Source: JAWKWH01 sp963669285 (GTDB lineage Bacteria > Pseudomonadota > Alphaproteobacteria > Rhizobiales > Rhizobiaceae). From it: a stretch of DNA of 64,000 bases. The stretch lies in the NCBI GenBank assembly GCA_963669285.2, contig CAXXSI010000028.1, positions 99,244 through 163,243 of the forward strand. The letters are read 5' to 3'. This document shows positions 9,120-18,384 of the stretch, piece by piece. How positions within the stretch are numbered: the stretch's first letter is position 1; each line of letters begins with the position of its first letter. The position numbers and the translations under genes were made by a program. Under the pieces are notes generated by a model. It was not told where the DNA came from and searched no databases. It saw only the letters and a program-made list of their open reading frames with translations.

Positions 9120-9566
9120 TCAGGCCTGAACGGTCTCCGGTCCTTCGCCGCCCAGATGTGTCGCGGCAAACCCGATCACCAGACCGATCAACGCACCTTC
9201 AAGCACGAACCAGAATGGCGAAGTGATCGCGCCACCGGTTCCCAGCATGGCGGTCATCATCGACTGAAACTGGTCGTAGACGAACAGTGTCAGCACGAAA
9301 TTCATCCACCCGCCAAGCAACGGTGCCCGTACCCACCACGGGAATGGGATTTTCAGCACCGGATGCGACGTAAATACACCGAACACGCCGATGATCGCGC
9401 CAAGCGTCGTATACCACAACAGGATGCCCCATCTGAGCATCCAACTCGCTTCGGGCGCAAACAGCGGCAGTGTGATCATGCCGGCAAGGCCGATAGCGAA
9501 GCCAGTAAGTTTGCCGATACCGATGCGTAGCGTCAGCGACGGTTTGGTCAGGATGCGCTGTTCCAT
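9120..9566 (-). CDS. four-helix membrane protein, hypothetical
   Basis: A 148-residue polytopic membrane protein starting at MEQRILTK (ribosome binding site AGGGAG). Helices are visible near 17-37, 44-64, 85-105 and 120-142. It has no charged catalytic motif. No family recognised beyond a general resemblance to small inner-membrane proteins of rhizobia. Confidence 0.65.
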   Translation of the reverse strand: MEQRILTKPSLTLRIGIGKLTGFAIGLAGMITLPLFAPEASWMLRWGILLWYTTLGAIIGVFGVFTSHPVLKIPFPWWVRAPLLGGWMNFVLTLFVYDQFQSMMTAMLGTGGAITSPFWFVLEGALIGLVIGFAATHLGGEGPETVQA

Positions 9567-9785
9567 GACATGGCTCCCTAACAATTGATTGTCTGCCATA
9601 TATGGGGTTTGGGGTACGATTTTGCCAGTTAGCGAGCGCGCAATCGGTCACTGCCAAGTGCGACCCGGAGACATCGAACAATCCCGTTTCCCGCCGCTGT
9701 CACATCAATCTGAGCAAGAGTTGAACGCCCGAGCAATTGTTGCCGCGACGCTGCAATGCTAGGGGACGGCAATCCACGGGAGCTG

Positions 9786-10262
9786 ATGATCATGTTGCGC
9801 TGGTTGATATTGTCGGGAACCCATCTGGCTGCGCTGGCTGTCGGTTTCGCGCTTGGCATCTACCTGCTGCCGGTGCTGATCGCGCCCGAGGGACCGGACC
9901 GTGCCGAGATCATGGCCGCTGCCGATGCGGCTGAATTCCGCGCCGAGTTCTCGCGCGATCTGAAGGGCAGCGATTTCCTGCATTGGGGCGAGGGTACTGT
10001 CAGCGTGGCTCCGGCAAAGATCGTGCATGACGGCAAGCTGGCGCCCGGTCCTGACTACAAGCTCTATCTGACCACCGCATTCGTCGAGGACGAGGCCGGC
10101 TTCGAGGCCATCAGGGCGGATGCCGCGCGCATCGGCGACGTGAAGACATTCGACGGCTTCATCGTCGACATACCGCCGGGCACCGATATCGGTGCCTACA
10201 ACACCGTTGTCGTCTGGTGCGAGACGTTTTCCGAGTTCATTACCGCCGCCAAATATCGCTAG
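9786..10262 (+). CDS. DM13-domain membrane-anchored protein
   Basis: A 158-residue protein with one N-terminal membrane helix (about 3-27) followed by a periplasmic DM13 domain (about 58-155). The domain is recognised from DFLHWGEGTVSV, LAPGPDYKLYLT, the IDIPPGTD-like turn VDIPPGTD and the terminal TVVVWCETFSEFI with the conserved cysteine. DM13 domains are proposed to take part in electron transfer or redox of extracellular partners. The ATG at 9786 is chosen over one 30 nt upstream because it leads straight into the membrane helix. Confidence 0.85.
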   Translation: MIMLRWLILSGTHLAALAVGFALGIYLLPVLIAPEGPDRAEIMAAADAAEFRAEFSRDLKGSDFLHWGEGTVSVAPAKIVHDGKLAPGPDYKLYLTTAFVEDEAGFEAIRADAARIGDVKTFDGFIVDIPPGTDIGAYNTVVVWCETFSEFITAAKYR

Positions 10263-10295
10263 CGCGTTGCAGGCGGCACGCCGGCATCCGTCCGG

Positions 10296-11530
10296 TCAGC
10301 GGAAAATGCCACCGCTCAGATATTTCGATCCATTGTCGCAGGCCAGCGTGACCACCCGCTTGCCCGGGCCGAGCTCGCGCGCCAGGTCGATGGCGGCAAC
10401 CACGTTGAGCCCGGTCGATCCGCCGCACAGTAATCCGGCCTGCGCCGCCAGCCGCCGGCACATGGCAAAGGCCGCATTTTGATCGATTGCGCGGATGTCG
10501 GTAAGGCATGCGTGGTCAAGAAACGGCGGATCGAAGCCGACGCCGACGCCCTCGACCTTGTGTGCACCGCCTTGTCCGGTAGTCAGACGCGGCGACTGCG
10601 CCGGCTCCAGCGCCACGATCTGCGCTGACGCGCCGGCGTTGGCAAGGCCGTCTGCGGCGCCCATCAGTCCGGCGCCGGTGCCCACTGCCGCCACCAGCAT
10701 GTCGACTTCACCGTCGAGGTCGGCGGCGATCTCGCTGCCAAGCGGTTCGTAGCCGCGGCGCACATCGGGCGAACCGAACTGGTCGGCATAATAATGGTCC
10801 GGCGCGCCGGCCAGCGCATGGGCGCGCGCCTTCATCGCCTGGATCAGTTCCGGCGTGATCGTGCCGTCGGCGCTCTTTTCGACCACGACGGTGGCACCGA
10901 ACGCCTCCATCGAGCGCCGCTTGCTGTCGGAAAACGCATCGGAAAACACCGCTGTGAATTTCAATCCCAGTACAGCGGCGACGAATGCCAGCGCGGTACC
11001 GGTGCTGCCGCCGGTATATTCGACCACCGTGTCGCCCGGTTTGACGGTGCCGCGCTCCAGCGCCCGGCTTAGAGCCGTTCGTCTTTAGCTGGAAGCAGTT
11101 TGATGGAATGGATTTTTCGTCACAGCAAGGAAAACACCGCAAGCACGATATGGATATCGTGCGAGGATTTTGACGACGCTCGGGCGGAAAAGACATCCAA
11201 GCCGAACAGGAGAAAACGCTGATTTTTCAAAGTAAACTGCAATCGTTTCAACTTGCTCTTTCGCGTTCTGGACGTTGTCGCGCAAGGCTAACGGTGCTGG
11301 CACCGCGTCGCATTGCGCTCCTCGCCAGATCACGAATTAGCGGCGTTCAAACGATTCCAGCTAAAGATGAACGGCTCTAGAACCGAGACCGCCATGCGAT
11401 CCTTGTAGGAGCCTGTCGGATTGCCGATTTCCAGCTTCAGCCAGATCTCCGCGCTGCCGGCCGGTTCGAAGGGCTTCAGCCGCACCAGCGGCGTATTTCC
11501 GATCGCTTCCAGGGCGTTTGCTGCGCGCAT
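10296..11530 (-). pseudogene. PLP-dependent cysteine synthase, interrupted by a MITE
   Basis: The gene encodes a cysteine synthase-type enzyme (O-acetylserine + sulfide to cysteine; fold type II PLP). The N-terminal part, 11530 to 11380, carries NTPLVRL and the PLP-lysine motif GNPTGSYKDR. The C-terminal part, 11069 to 10296, carries the phosphate/substrate loop YTGGSTGTA and the GTGAG cofactor loop. A repeat element at 11070-11377 splits them and introduces a premature stop. Removing those 308 bp leaves 927 nt, an uninterrupted 308-residue frame reading MAVSVLSRALERG across the junction. The gene should therefore be non-functional in this strain, unless a paralogue supplies the activity. Confidence 0.9.
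11070..11379. mobile_element. MITE-like insertion, copy 1 (TA target duplication)
   Basis: A 306-bp non-autonomous element with 23-bp terminal inverted repeats (outer ends GAGCCGTTC, inner ends TTTAGCTGGAA, one mismatch) bounded on each side by TA at 11070-11071 and 11378-11379. TA duplication and small size without a transposase suggest a MITE mobilised by an IS630/Tc1-mariner-type transposase. A second copy lies at 50366-50739. Short frames inside it are shared between copies but are not convincing genes. Confidence 0.9.
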
Positions 11531-11706
11531 ATCGGGCTCCTTGTGGGGAACGGCGATGATAGCCGATTGGCCCGCCGGTTCAAAACGGCGCAAAGGCAGT
11601 CAAATCCCATTTTCCGGACGGCTGTGTTATGGCACAAGGAGATTGCCACTAAGGCACCGAATTGAGGTAAGCTGGCACATCGACTGATAAGCAATCGGAA
11701 TAGCGT

Positions 11707-13584
11707 ATGGGAGAACAATTCCCGGCAACAGTTTTCGCCGATTTGGTTGTCGCTGATGATCCGGAAAATCCGGGTGACATTGCGACCGGTCGCGCATTGG
11801 ATACCGGTTTGGAATTGATCGCCAGCCACGTTGCTGATCACAACGGCCGGCTGGTCAAGAGCACGAAAAACGGACTGATCGCCGAATTCAGTGACGAAGC
11901 CGAAGCCTTTGATTGCGCAATCGCCATAGGGCGTGAGTTCGAAACCTGCGCGGCGCAGCCGGCGGCCGGCGGCTGGCGCGGCTGGATCGGTGTCTGCGTA
12001 CCCGGTTCGGATCAGCTCGACCTCGATGGCTCTGCCGTCCTCGGCAGTCTCAGATCCGGTTATCCGTCGCCCGGTCTCTATCTTGCCACACCCGACATCG
12101 GCCGCCTTGAGCAGACCCATTCTCTGACGGCCGAACCGCTCGACGGTCAGGCGATCGGTGCAGGCGGTACCGTCTCCGTCTACCGGGTTTCGCCGCCGGC
12201 CGAGGCGACAATCCTTGACGATGTGCCGCATCGCGCGATTCCCGCCTTGCGGCATCTGACCGTGGCGGCGGGCCTGATCGCCATTATCGCCGCTATTGCA
12301 GTCGGCACCTGGTTGTGGCGGTGGCAGCCGCAGCCGCTCCCGGCCGGCAACACGCCGGCCTCCGTCGAGGCCACGGCGCTGCCGCTTCCCGACAAGCCGT
12401 CGGTCGCCGTCCTGCCGTTCGACCATCTCGGCGCCGACGGCACCGACCGGCACCTGGGAGACGGTCTGACCGAGGATCTGATCACCTCGCTGTCACAGAT
12501 TTCCAGCCTGTTCGTCGTTGCCCGCAACTCGACCTTCGTCTACCGGGGAAAACCCGTCAAAGTGCAGCAGGTCGCCGAAGAACTCGGTGTCCGCTATGTG
12601 TTGGAGGGTAGCATCCAGACCTCCGGCGACCAGGTGCGCATTACCGCTCAGCTCATCGACGCACTGGCCGGCACCCATATCTGGGCCGAACGCTACGACC
12701 GCAAGCTGACTGGCCTGTTCGAACTGCAAGACGACATCACCACCGAGATTGTCGCAGCTCTTCGCATCAATCTCACCCAGGGCGAGGAGGTGCGGGTCCA
12801 TCGCCGGCACACCAACAGCGTCGACGCCTGGAATCTGGTGGGCCGCGGCATGGAGCATTTCTACCGTGGCAACAAGGCCGACAATCTGGCGGCACGGCGC
12901 TACTTCGAAAAGGCCATCGAGATCGACGCGACCTACGCGCTTGCCCATTCGGTGCTGGCCTGGACGTACTGGTTCGACGCGTTTCGCGGCTATAGCGACG
13001 ACGCCGCCAAATCACTCGAATCCGCCAGTGCGCTGGCGCAAAAAGCGTTGGCGCTCGACGACGCATTACCCGATGTTTACGCGTTGCTGGGCGCCATTCA
13101 CCTGTTGAACCGCGAGCACGACGCGGCGATTGCCGCCGCGCGCAAGGCCGTTGAATTCAACCCCAATCACGCCACCAACACGGCGCTGCTGGCGATGATC
13201 CTGCACAATTCCGGTGAGCTCGACGAGGCGATTGCCACCTTCAAGCGGGCGATGCGGCTCAGCCCCTACTACCCGGATTGGTTTCTGGAAGAGCTGGGTT
13301 TCACTTACCTCGATGCCGGCCGCCACAACGAGGCGCTTGTGGCGCTTGAGGAATATATCAAGCGCGGCCCCGCCGCCGAACACCTGGCCCAGGCCCGCAT
13401 TGCCCGGGCGCTGGCGTTCCACGCGCAGGGCCGCTACGAAAAGGCGCGTGCGGAAATCGTCTCGGCGCGCGAAGCACTGCCGGGGATCACGATTGCATAT
13501 TTCGTGCGCCACGCGCTGAACAAGGATCAGTCCGATCCGCAGCGGGCGGTCAAGATATTGCGGGCGCTCGGGCTGCCGGAATAA
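11707..13584 (+). CDS. degenerate adenylate cyclase / TolB-like / TPR membrane protein
   Basis: A 625-residue protein. Residues 1-150 resemble the class III nucleotide cyclase homology domain but lack the two metal-binding aspartates and the usual adenine-recognition Lys, so catalysis is unlikely. A membrane helix follows (about 187-207). A TolB-N-like module spans about 225-350, recognised by PSVAVLPFDHLG and GVRYVLEGSI...ITAQLIDA..G.HIWAERYDR. Tetratricopeptide repeats fill about 380-600. This architecture is common in rhizobia, usually with an active cyclase domain. Here it is probably a scaffold or sensor. Confidence 0.8.
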   Translation: MGEQFPATVFADLVVADDPENPGDIATGRALDTGLELIASHVADHNGRLVKSTKNGLIAEFSDEAEAFDCAIAIGREFETCAAQPAAGGWRGWIGVCVPGSDQLDLDGSAVLGSLRSGYPSPGLYLATPDIGRLEQTHSLTAEPLDGQAIGAGGTVSVYRVSPPAEATILDDVPHRAIPALRHLTVAAGLIAIIAAIAVGTWLWRWQPQPLPAGNTPASVEATALPLPDKPSVAVLPFDHLGADGTDRHLGDGLTEDLITSLSQISSLFVVARNSTFVYRGKPVKVQQVAEELGVRYVLEGSIQTSGDQVRITAQLIDALAGTHIWAERYDRKLTGLFELQDDITTEIVAALRINLTQGEEVRVHRRHTNSVDAWNLVGRGMEHFYRGNKADNLAARRYFEKAIEIDATYALAHSVLAWTYWFDAFRGYSDDAAKSLESASALAQKALALDDALPDVYALLGAIHLLNREHDAAIAAARKAVEFNPNHATNTALLAMILHNSGELDEAIATFKRAMRLSPYYPDWFLEELGFTYLDAGRHNEALVALEEYIKRGPAAEHLAQARIARALAFHAQGRYEKARAEIVSAREALPGITIAYFVRHALNKDQSDPQRAVKILRALGLPE

Positions 13585-13614
13585 ACGCCTCCCCGACCAT
13601 GAGAAAGGGTGTTA

Positions 13615-13653
13615 CCCGCTCCATTTGCGACTAAACGTGTATCGGGGTTGAGG
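13615..13653. repeat. 40-bp repeat, copy 1
   Basis: The segment including TTGCGACT and ACGTGTATCG..GTTGAGG matches 59051-59090 at all but four or five positions, with one base indel. It lies between the TPR gene and the CBS gene. A GCCTCCCCGACC motif also precedes both copies at different distances. Origin unknown. Confidence 0.55.
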
Positions 13654-13770
13654 TTAGCTCGACACCAGGGTCGCGATTGAGGTGCCTTTTTTGGCTGCGT
13701 GATGAATGCCAAACGCAGGAATGATGGCCAGCGACTGCGACTTCAACCGCCGCTGCGCGAGACACCGGCA

Positions 13771-14211
13771 TTAACTCTGGCCGGTATTCTTCAGTTTCTC
13801 AATGGTGGTCTGCTGATCGGTGATGATCCGCTTCACCAGGTCTCCGATTGAAACCATGCCAACCAGCCGATCATTGTCCACGACAGGAAGATGACGGATT
13901 CGTTTTTCCGTCATGATCTCCAGACATTCGAACACCGTCTGCTCCGGCTTGGCGCAGACAACATTCTCGCTCATGATTTCGCACACGGGCGTCTCGGAGG
14001 ATGTTTTTCCCTTCAAGATGACGTTGCGCGTGTAATCCCGCTCGGTGATGATTCCGACGATGGTTTCGTCCCTCATGACGAGCAATCCACCGACATCATT
14101 GATCGACATTTGCGTAACCGCGTTGAAGACGGAATCGTCCGGGTCGATAGCCCAAACATCACTTCCCTTGTCTTCAAGCAACTGACGGATCGTTGTTGCC
14201 TCAGCTCTCAT
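13771..14211 (-). CDS. CBS-pair domain protein
   Basis: A 146-residue protein that is almost entirely one tandem CBS pair (Bateman module): first CBS about 8-65 with GGLLVMRDETIVGIITERDYTR, second about 75-135 with MTEKRIRHLPVVDNDRLVGMVSIGDLVK. Such stand-alone modules bind adenine nucleotides and tune the activity of partner proteins. The ATG at 14211 follows GAGAGG by 5 nt and is preferred over the GTG two codons upstream. It has no obvious operon partner. Confidence 0.9.
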   Translation of the reverse strand: MRAEATTIRQLLEDKGSDVWAIDPDDSVFNAVTQMSINDVGGLLVMRDETIVGIITERDYTRNVILKGKTSSETPVCEIMSENVVCAKPEQTVFECLEIMTEKRIRHLPVVDNDRLVGMVSIGDLVKRIITDQQTTIEKLKNTGQS

Positions 14212-14556
14212 ATGCACCTCTCAAGGGTGAATACTTCCGTAAATCGCGACGAAATCATTGACCAAAATCAACTGTTATCCCGCTGTGTCCAGCAGAAACG
14301 CGGATATTTGTCGGCTGGAAGAGCGTTCGGCGGTCGTGGTTCAATGAATTCAGGCAAACGGAAAATGGCGGCTTTGGAGCCCTTTTCAGACTTGCCGTTT
14401 CACCTGATTATCCCGGCAGCGACATGAGACGAAACCAGTGAGGAATGAATTTCACACGACATTTGCACACCGTATTCACGCCCAGCTATTATTCCCGGAT
14501 CAGTCACCATACGTTTGCCAACCAATTTGCCACCGTATTGGAAACAGGTGAGTAAA

Positions 14557-16110
14557 GTGCTGCTATCGATTTTCAAAGTACTTGGCGCGGCCCTGCTGGT
14601 CTGTGTTGCAGCGATTGTCATAGCGCGTGCTGTGTTTCCGCTGCCATCGCTCAGCGATCGTATCGCCAGCAACGCTCTGCCTTCGAGTAACGACACAACG
14701 CTTGGGCGAATAACCTCAAGGTTGTCGTCGGCACACCCGGGAATGAGCGGCGTTCTTGCTTTGTCAGGTGGTCGTGACGCGATAGGCAGTCGCTTGTCGC
14801 TTGCCAATGCGGCTGAACGCTCCATCGACGCGCAGTACTACATTTGGCACGACGACACGACCGGACGATTATTATTGAAGGCACTTTACGATGCAGCGGC
14901 ACGGGGTGTCCGGGTTCGCCTGCTTCTCGACGACAACGGCATCGGGGGCCTCGATCCGACAATCGCGACGCTGGAGTCTCAGCCAAACATCGAGATCCGT
15001 CTGTTCAATCCGTCGACAGTCCGCTCACCCAAACTGGCGGGTTACGCGTTCGATTTTTTTCGAATGAACCGCCGAATGCACAACAAAACGTTCATCGTTG
15101 ATGGCGCTGTCGCAATCATCGGCGGGCGAAACATCGGCGACGAGTACTTTGACATTGGCGAACGAACATATTTCATCGATTTGGATGTTCTGGCGGTCGG
15201 AGATACCGTGCCGGAAACGTCCCGCGATTTCGATCGTTACTGGAACAGCGGGTCGGCGTACCCTTCCAATATGATTATCGATCCATCGGTCGGAAATCTA
15301 AGATCGTTTCTTGATCAAGTGGACGAAGTCGCAACCAAACCGGAGGCGAAGCTCCTCGCCGATGTGTTAGCCACCGGTGCGTCCAGGTTGATTAAGAGCG
15401 AACCGCCCTTTGAATGGGTCAGTGTAAAACTGATCAGCGATGATCCGGCGAAGGGGCTCGGAAAGGCCTCTCAAAGTGAATTGATGATCAGTCGTCTCGC
15501 CTCGCACCTGGGAAATGTTCACAAAAGCCTTGATCTGATCTCCGCCTATTTTGTTCCAAGCGTAGAAGGTACTGAGTATTTCACAAACCTGGCACAGGGC
15601 GGCGTGCAAGTCCGCGTTTTAACCAATGCGATGACATCAACCGATGTTGTTATGGTTCACGCGGGATATTCGAAATACCGGCGGGAACTTCTCGAAGCCG
15701 GCATTGATCTTTACGAACTCAAACCAGTCATAGGACTTCCGCAAGGCCGCCGTGAGTTGAGCGTCACCGGGTCATCCGGCACGAGCTTGCATGCCAAGAC
15801 ATTCGCAATCGATAATAAACGGGTTTTCATCGGCTCATTCAATTTCGATCCTCGTTCAGCACTTTTGAACTGCGAGATAGGCTACATAATAGAAAGCCCG
15901 ACGATGGCGCAAACGATCAGCGCCGGTTTCGATGCGGGTATTCCGAATGCATCATACCAGCCCGTGCTTGGTGCCGATGGAAAAATGATCTGGATAGAGC
16001 CAGACCATGAAACCGGGGACGTCACATACACCAGTGAGCCCGGTGTAACCATTGTAGACCGTATAGCAATTTCCATCCTGGGATGGCTGCCGATCGAGTG
16101 GCTGCTGTGA
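14557..16110 (+). CDS. phospholipase D-family protein (cardiolipin synthase-like)
   Basis: A PLD-superfamily enzyme of 517 residues from the GTG at 14557 (AGGTGA ribosome binding site); an in-frame TTG at 14515 is the longest alternative. One N-terminal membrane helix is followed by two HKD motifs, HNKTFIVDG (about residue 175) and HAKTFAIDN (about 410), each with the downstream GG/GS-N motif (GGRNIGDEY, GSFNFDPRS). The two motifs form one active site that transfers phosphatidyl groups or hydrolyses phosphodiesters. The sequence is typical of the DUF-like PLD group found beside envelope genes. Substrate uncertain. Confidence 0.85.
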   Translation: MLLSIFKVLGAALLVCVAAIVIARAVFPLPSLSDRIASNALPSSNDTTLGRITSRLSSAHPGMSGVLALSGGRDAIGSRLSLANAAERSIDAQYYIWHDDTTGRLLLKALYDAAARGVRVRLLLDDNGIGGLDPTIATLESQPNIEIRLFNPSTVRSPKLAGYAFDFFRMNRRMHNKTFIVDGAVAIIGGRNIGDEYFDIGERTYFIDLDVLAVGDTVPETSRDFDRYWNSGSAYPSNMIIDPSVGNLRSFLDQVDEVATKPEAKLLADVLATGASRLIKSEPPFEWVSVKLISDDPAKGLGKASQSELMISRLASHLGNVHKSLDLISAYFVPSVEGTEYFTNLAQGGVQVRVLTNAMTSTDVVMVHAGYSKYRRELLEAGIDLYELKPVIGLPQGRRELSVTGSSGTSLHAKTFAIDNKRVFIGSFNFDPRSALLNCEIGYIIESPTMAQTISAGFDAGIPNASYQPVLGADGKMIWIEPDHETGDVTYTSEPGVTIVDRIAISILGWLPIEWLL

Positions 16111-16952
16111 TCTTGTCGTAAGCTCGCCAGACCGATCTTCGCAAAGTCTATCTAGGGCCTGTTGGGTATCATCGCACGGGCTGCGCCGCGGCCGAAATTC
16201 GACAGATTCAGGAGCGAGGACGAAGGACATGCCCGGCATATTCGAGAGCGAGCGACGCCAATAGGGCGGATTTCGGCGCGGCCTTTACTAGGTTGGTCCA
16301 AATTCGCACGCAACAGCGTCGAAAATGCTCGAAAGTGTGACCACCGCTAGCATCGCGCGACACCGTCCGTAGCGCAAAAGATCAAGCTGAAACGATTGCC
16401 GGAAACTGCTTACTGTCATCGGCTTACGCTCTTCCGGCTTGGCGGTCTTTTCCGTCTCGGCGGCGTCGAAATCCTCGCCCAATACACATTTCGCGCTGCG
16501 GACTTCTCCTTGCTGAGGCGAAAAATCCCATCCAACAAACTGCGTTCATTTAGACAAGACACGCTTTAGGTCGCCCGTCGGAGTATTGTCAGGGATTACG
16601 TGCATCCAGCGTCAATCGGGTACAAATCACGTTGCACTGCAGCGAACTGACAGCTTCGAGCCCGTTCCACAACATTCGCACAATGTCGCGGCTAGAACAG
16701 GTTTTGCTGAAGGAGAACTACGCCTCCAACCATGCTGCAACGGCATCCAAGTCAGTTCGCGCAATGGCAAAGGATGCTTGCGCGATCTTGGATCACTAAC
16801 ACCCATACTTCATAGACAGCAGCGTTTTTGGGGGCTGAATGTCTCCCCAGCGAATATTACGAAAGTTTCATTGTATGAGAGGCGAGCGCCAGTGTTAAGA
16901 TTGATACTGGCTGGGAAGGGGCTGTAGTAATCGCAATTTCGGGAGCGTTTCC
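16111..16952. other. 842-bp stretch without a supported gene
   Basis: Several short frames occur on both strands, but none has protein-like composition together with a ribosome binding site. The sequence is less GC-rich than the flanks. The AGGGCCTGTTGGGTATC at about 16153 resembles insertion-sequence ends, but I found no matching inverted end. It may hold decayed mobile-element remnants and the promoter of the hydrolase operon downstream. Confidence 0.35.
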
Positions 16953-17834
16953 ATGTCGACCGACCAAATCGATCCCCGCATCTACGATTTGTATGACGAG
17001 TACTGCCACAGTCCAATGACTCGCAGGGAATTCCTCGACAAAGCTGCGGCAATAGCAATTGTGGGCGGGTCGGGCCTCGCCATGGCCCAAGCACTGCTAC
17101 CATCATATGCCAGCGCGCAGATGATCTCTTTCACCGATGAACGGATCAAGGCGACCTATGTTGAATATGACAGTCCCGGCGGCACATCCGGCAAAATGCG
17201 TGGCTATTTGGTGCAGCCCACGGGAGAGGGTCCATTTCCGTCAGCGGTCATTATCCACGAGAACCGCGGACTCAATCCGTATATCAAAGACGTAGCTCGC
17301 CGAGCCGCCGCAGAAGGCTTTCTAGCGCTGGCACCGGACGGATTGTCGCCGATAGGTGGCTACCCCGGCAATGACGATGACGGTAAGGCGATGCAAGCGT
17401 CTTTGGACAGGGCAAAGCTGTTCACTGACTTGCTGAACAGCGCAAAGTGGGTAAAGGCTCACAGCCTTTCGACCGGAAAGTTGGGGGCAACGGGCTTTTG
17501 CTATGGCGGTGGCGTGGTTAATGCATTGGCTGTCGAGATGGGGACAGATCTAGATGCCGGGGCACCCTTTTACGGAGCGGCCGCGAAGACAGAGGATGTT
17601 CCGAAGATCAAAGCATCGCTGTTGATCCACTATGCCGAGGATGATCCGCGTGTAAACGCGATGCGGGCCGACTACGAGGCTGCCTTGAAGGCCAACAATA
17701 TAGTCTTTGAAATGCATACCTATCCAGGCACGCGACACGGATTTCACAACAATTCGACGCCACGTTACAACAAAGAACAGGCCAAGATTGCGTGGGACCG
17801 CACCATCGAATCATGGAAGAAGCATCTGAGTTGA
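16953..17834 (+). CDS. Tat-exported dienelactone hydrolase-family protein
   Basis: A 293-residue alpha/beta hydrolase. A 21-residue cytosolic lead precedes a twin-arginine signal with TRREFLDKAA (about 24-33) and a hydrophobic stretch ending near PSYASA. The mature part is a dienelactone hydrolase (carboxymethylenebutenolidase) domain with nucleophile Cys in GFCYGGG, Asp in AEDDPRVN and His in RHGFHN. The signal implies a folded, periplasmic enzyme, unlike the cytoplasmic ClcD/TfdE enzymes. It heads a run of three same-strand genes whose second member is a Tat-exported dioxygenase-like protein. Confidence 0.9.
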   Translation: MSTDQIDPRIYDLYDEYCHSPMTRREFLDKAAAIAIVGGSGLAMAQALLPSYASAQMISFTDERIKATYVEYDSPGGTSGKMRGYLVQPTGEGPFPSAVIIHENRGLNPYIKDVARRAAAEGFLALAPDGLSPIGGYPGNDDDGKAMQASLDRAKLFTDLLNSAKWVKAHSLSTGKLGATGFCYGGGVVNALAVEMGTDLDAGAPFYGAAAKTEDVPKIKASLLIHYAEDDPRVNAMRADYEAALKANNIVFEMHTYPGTRHGFHNNSTPRYNKEQAKIAWDRTIESWKKHLS

Positions 17835-17877
17835 TTAGCTCTGCGAAGCGCAAGTCTATCCGACTGGAGAAGCAAAA

Positions 17878-18366
17878 ATGCGTAATGTACCGTTAAACCG
17901 TCGCACCCTCCTCGCCGCAGGCGGCGCTCTTGCTACAACCGCAGTTTCAGGTCACCTGATAGGCGCTCGCGCAAACGGCCTTGCGCCGACTCCGTCGATG
18001 CGGGGCGGATCCAACAACTATCTGCCCAACGCCCCAATCGTGGATCGCATCGGCGCGGGCGGCTTCTGGATGACGGGAACCGTACGCCGGGCAGGCGATG
18101 GCGCTCCGCTGGCAGGCCAACGTATCCAGATTTGGGCACACACGACCGAAGGACACGAGCGCGATCCGCATAGCCATGGGGCCACGCTTAGCGATGAAAA
18201 CGGTGAGTTTCGTCTTGAGATGCCGCAGATCGTTCCCGCATTCGGCCAGCCTCACGGACACCTTGCCTATGATAGCGGTGATTTCGAGACCGTATTCCTG
18301 CGTCCCGTCATGGCAAGTGCTAAGGATTCCAGCCTGAGCGCGCACTTCGTTCTGCAACCTGCTTGA
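17878..18366 (+). CDS. Tat-exported intradiol dioxygenase-like protein
   Basis: A 162-residue protein with a twin-arginine signal (NRRTLLAAGG). The mature domain has the beta-sandwich pattern of intradiol ring-cleavage dioxygenases: FWMTGTVRRAGDGAPLAGQRIQIWAHTTEGHE followed by GATLSDENGEFRLEMP. The Tyr/His iron ligands of catechol dioxygenases are not all obvious in this shortened copy; candidates are the two His of QPHGHLAYD. It could be a non-canonical enzyme or a non-enzymatic transthyretin-like domain. It is 43 nt after the hydrolase gene. Confidence 0.75.
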   Translation: MRNVPLNRRTLLAAGGALATTAVSGHLIGARANGLAPTPSMRGGSNNYLPNAPIVDRIGAGGFWMTGTVRRAGDGAPLAGQRIQIWAHTTEGHERDPHSHGATLSDENGEFRLEMPQIVPAFGQPHGHLAYDSGDFETVFLRPVMASAKDSSLSAHFVLQPA

Positions 18367-18384
18367 CCGGGCCGCCAACAGGCG

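Noticed and set aside
16586..16927. 113-residue plus-strand frame
   Set aside because: No ribosome binding site, and the composition is unlike a protein; it seems to be remnant sequence.
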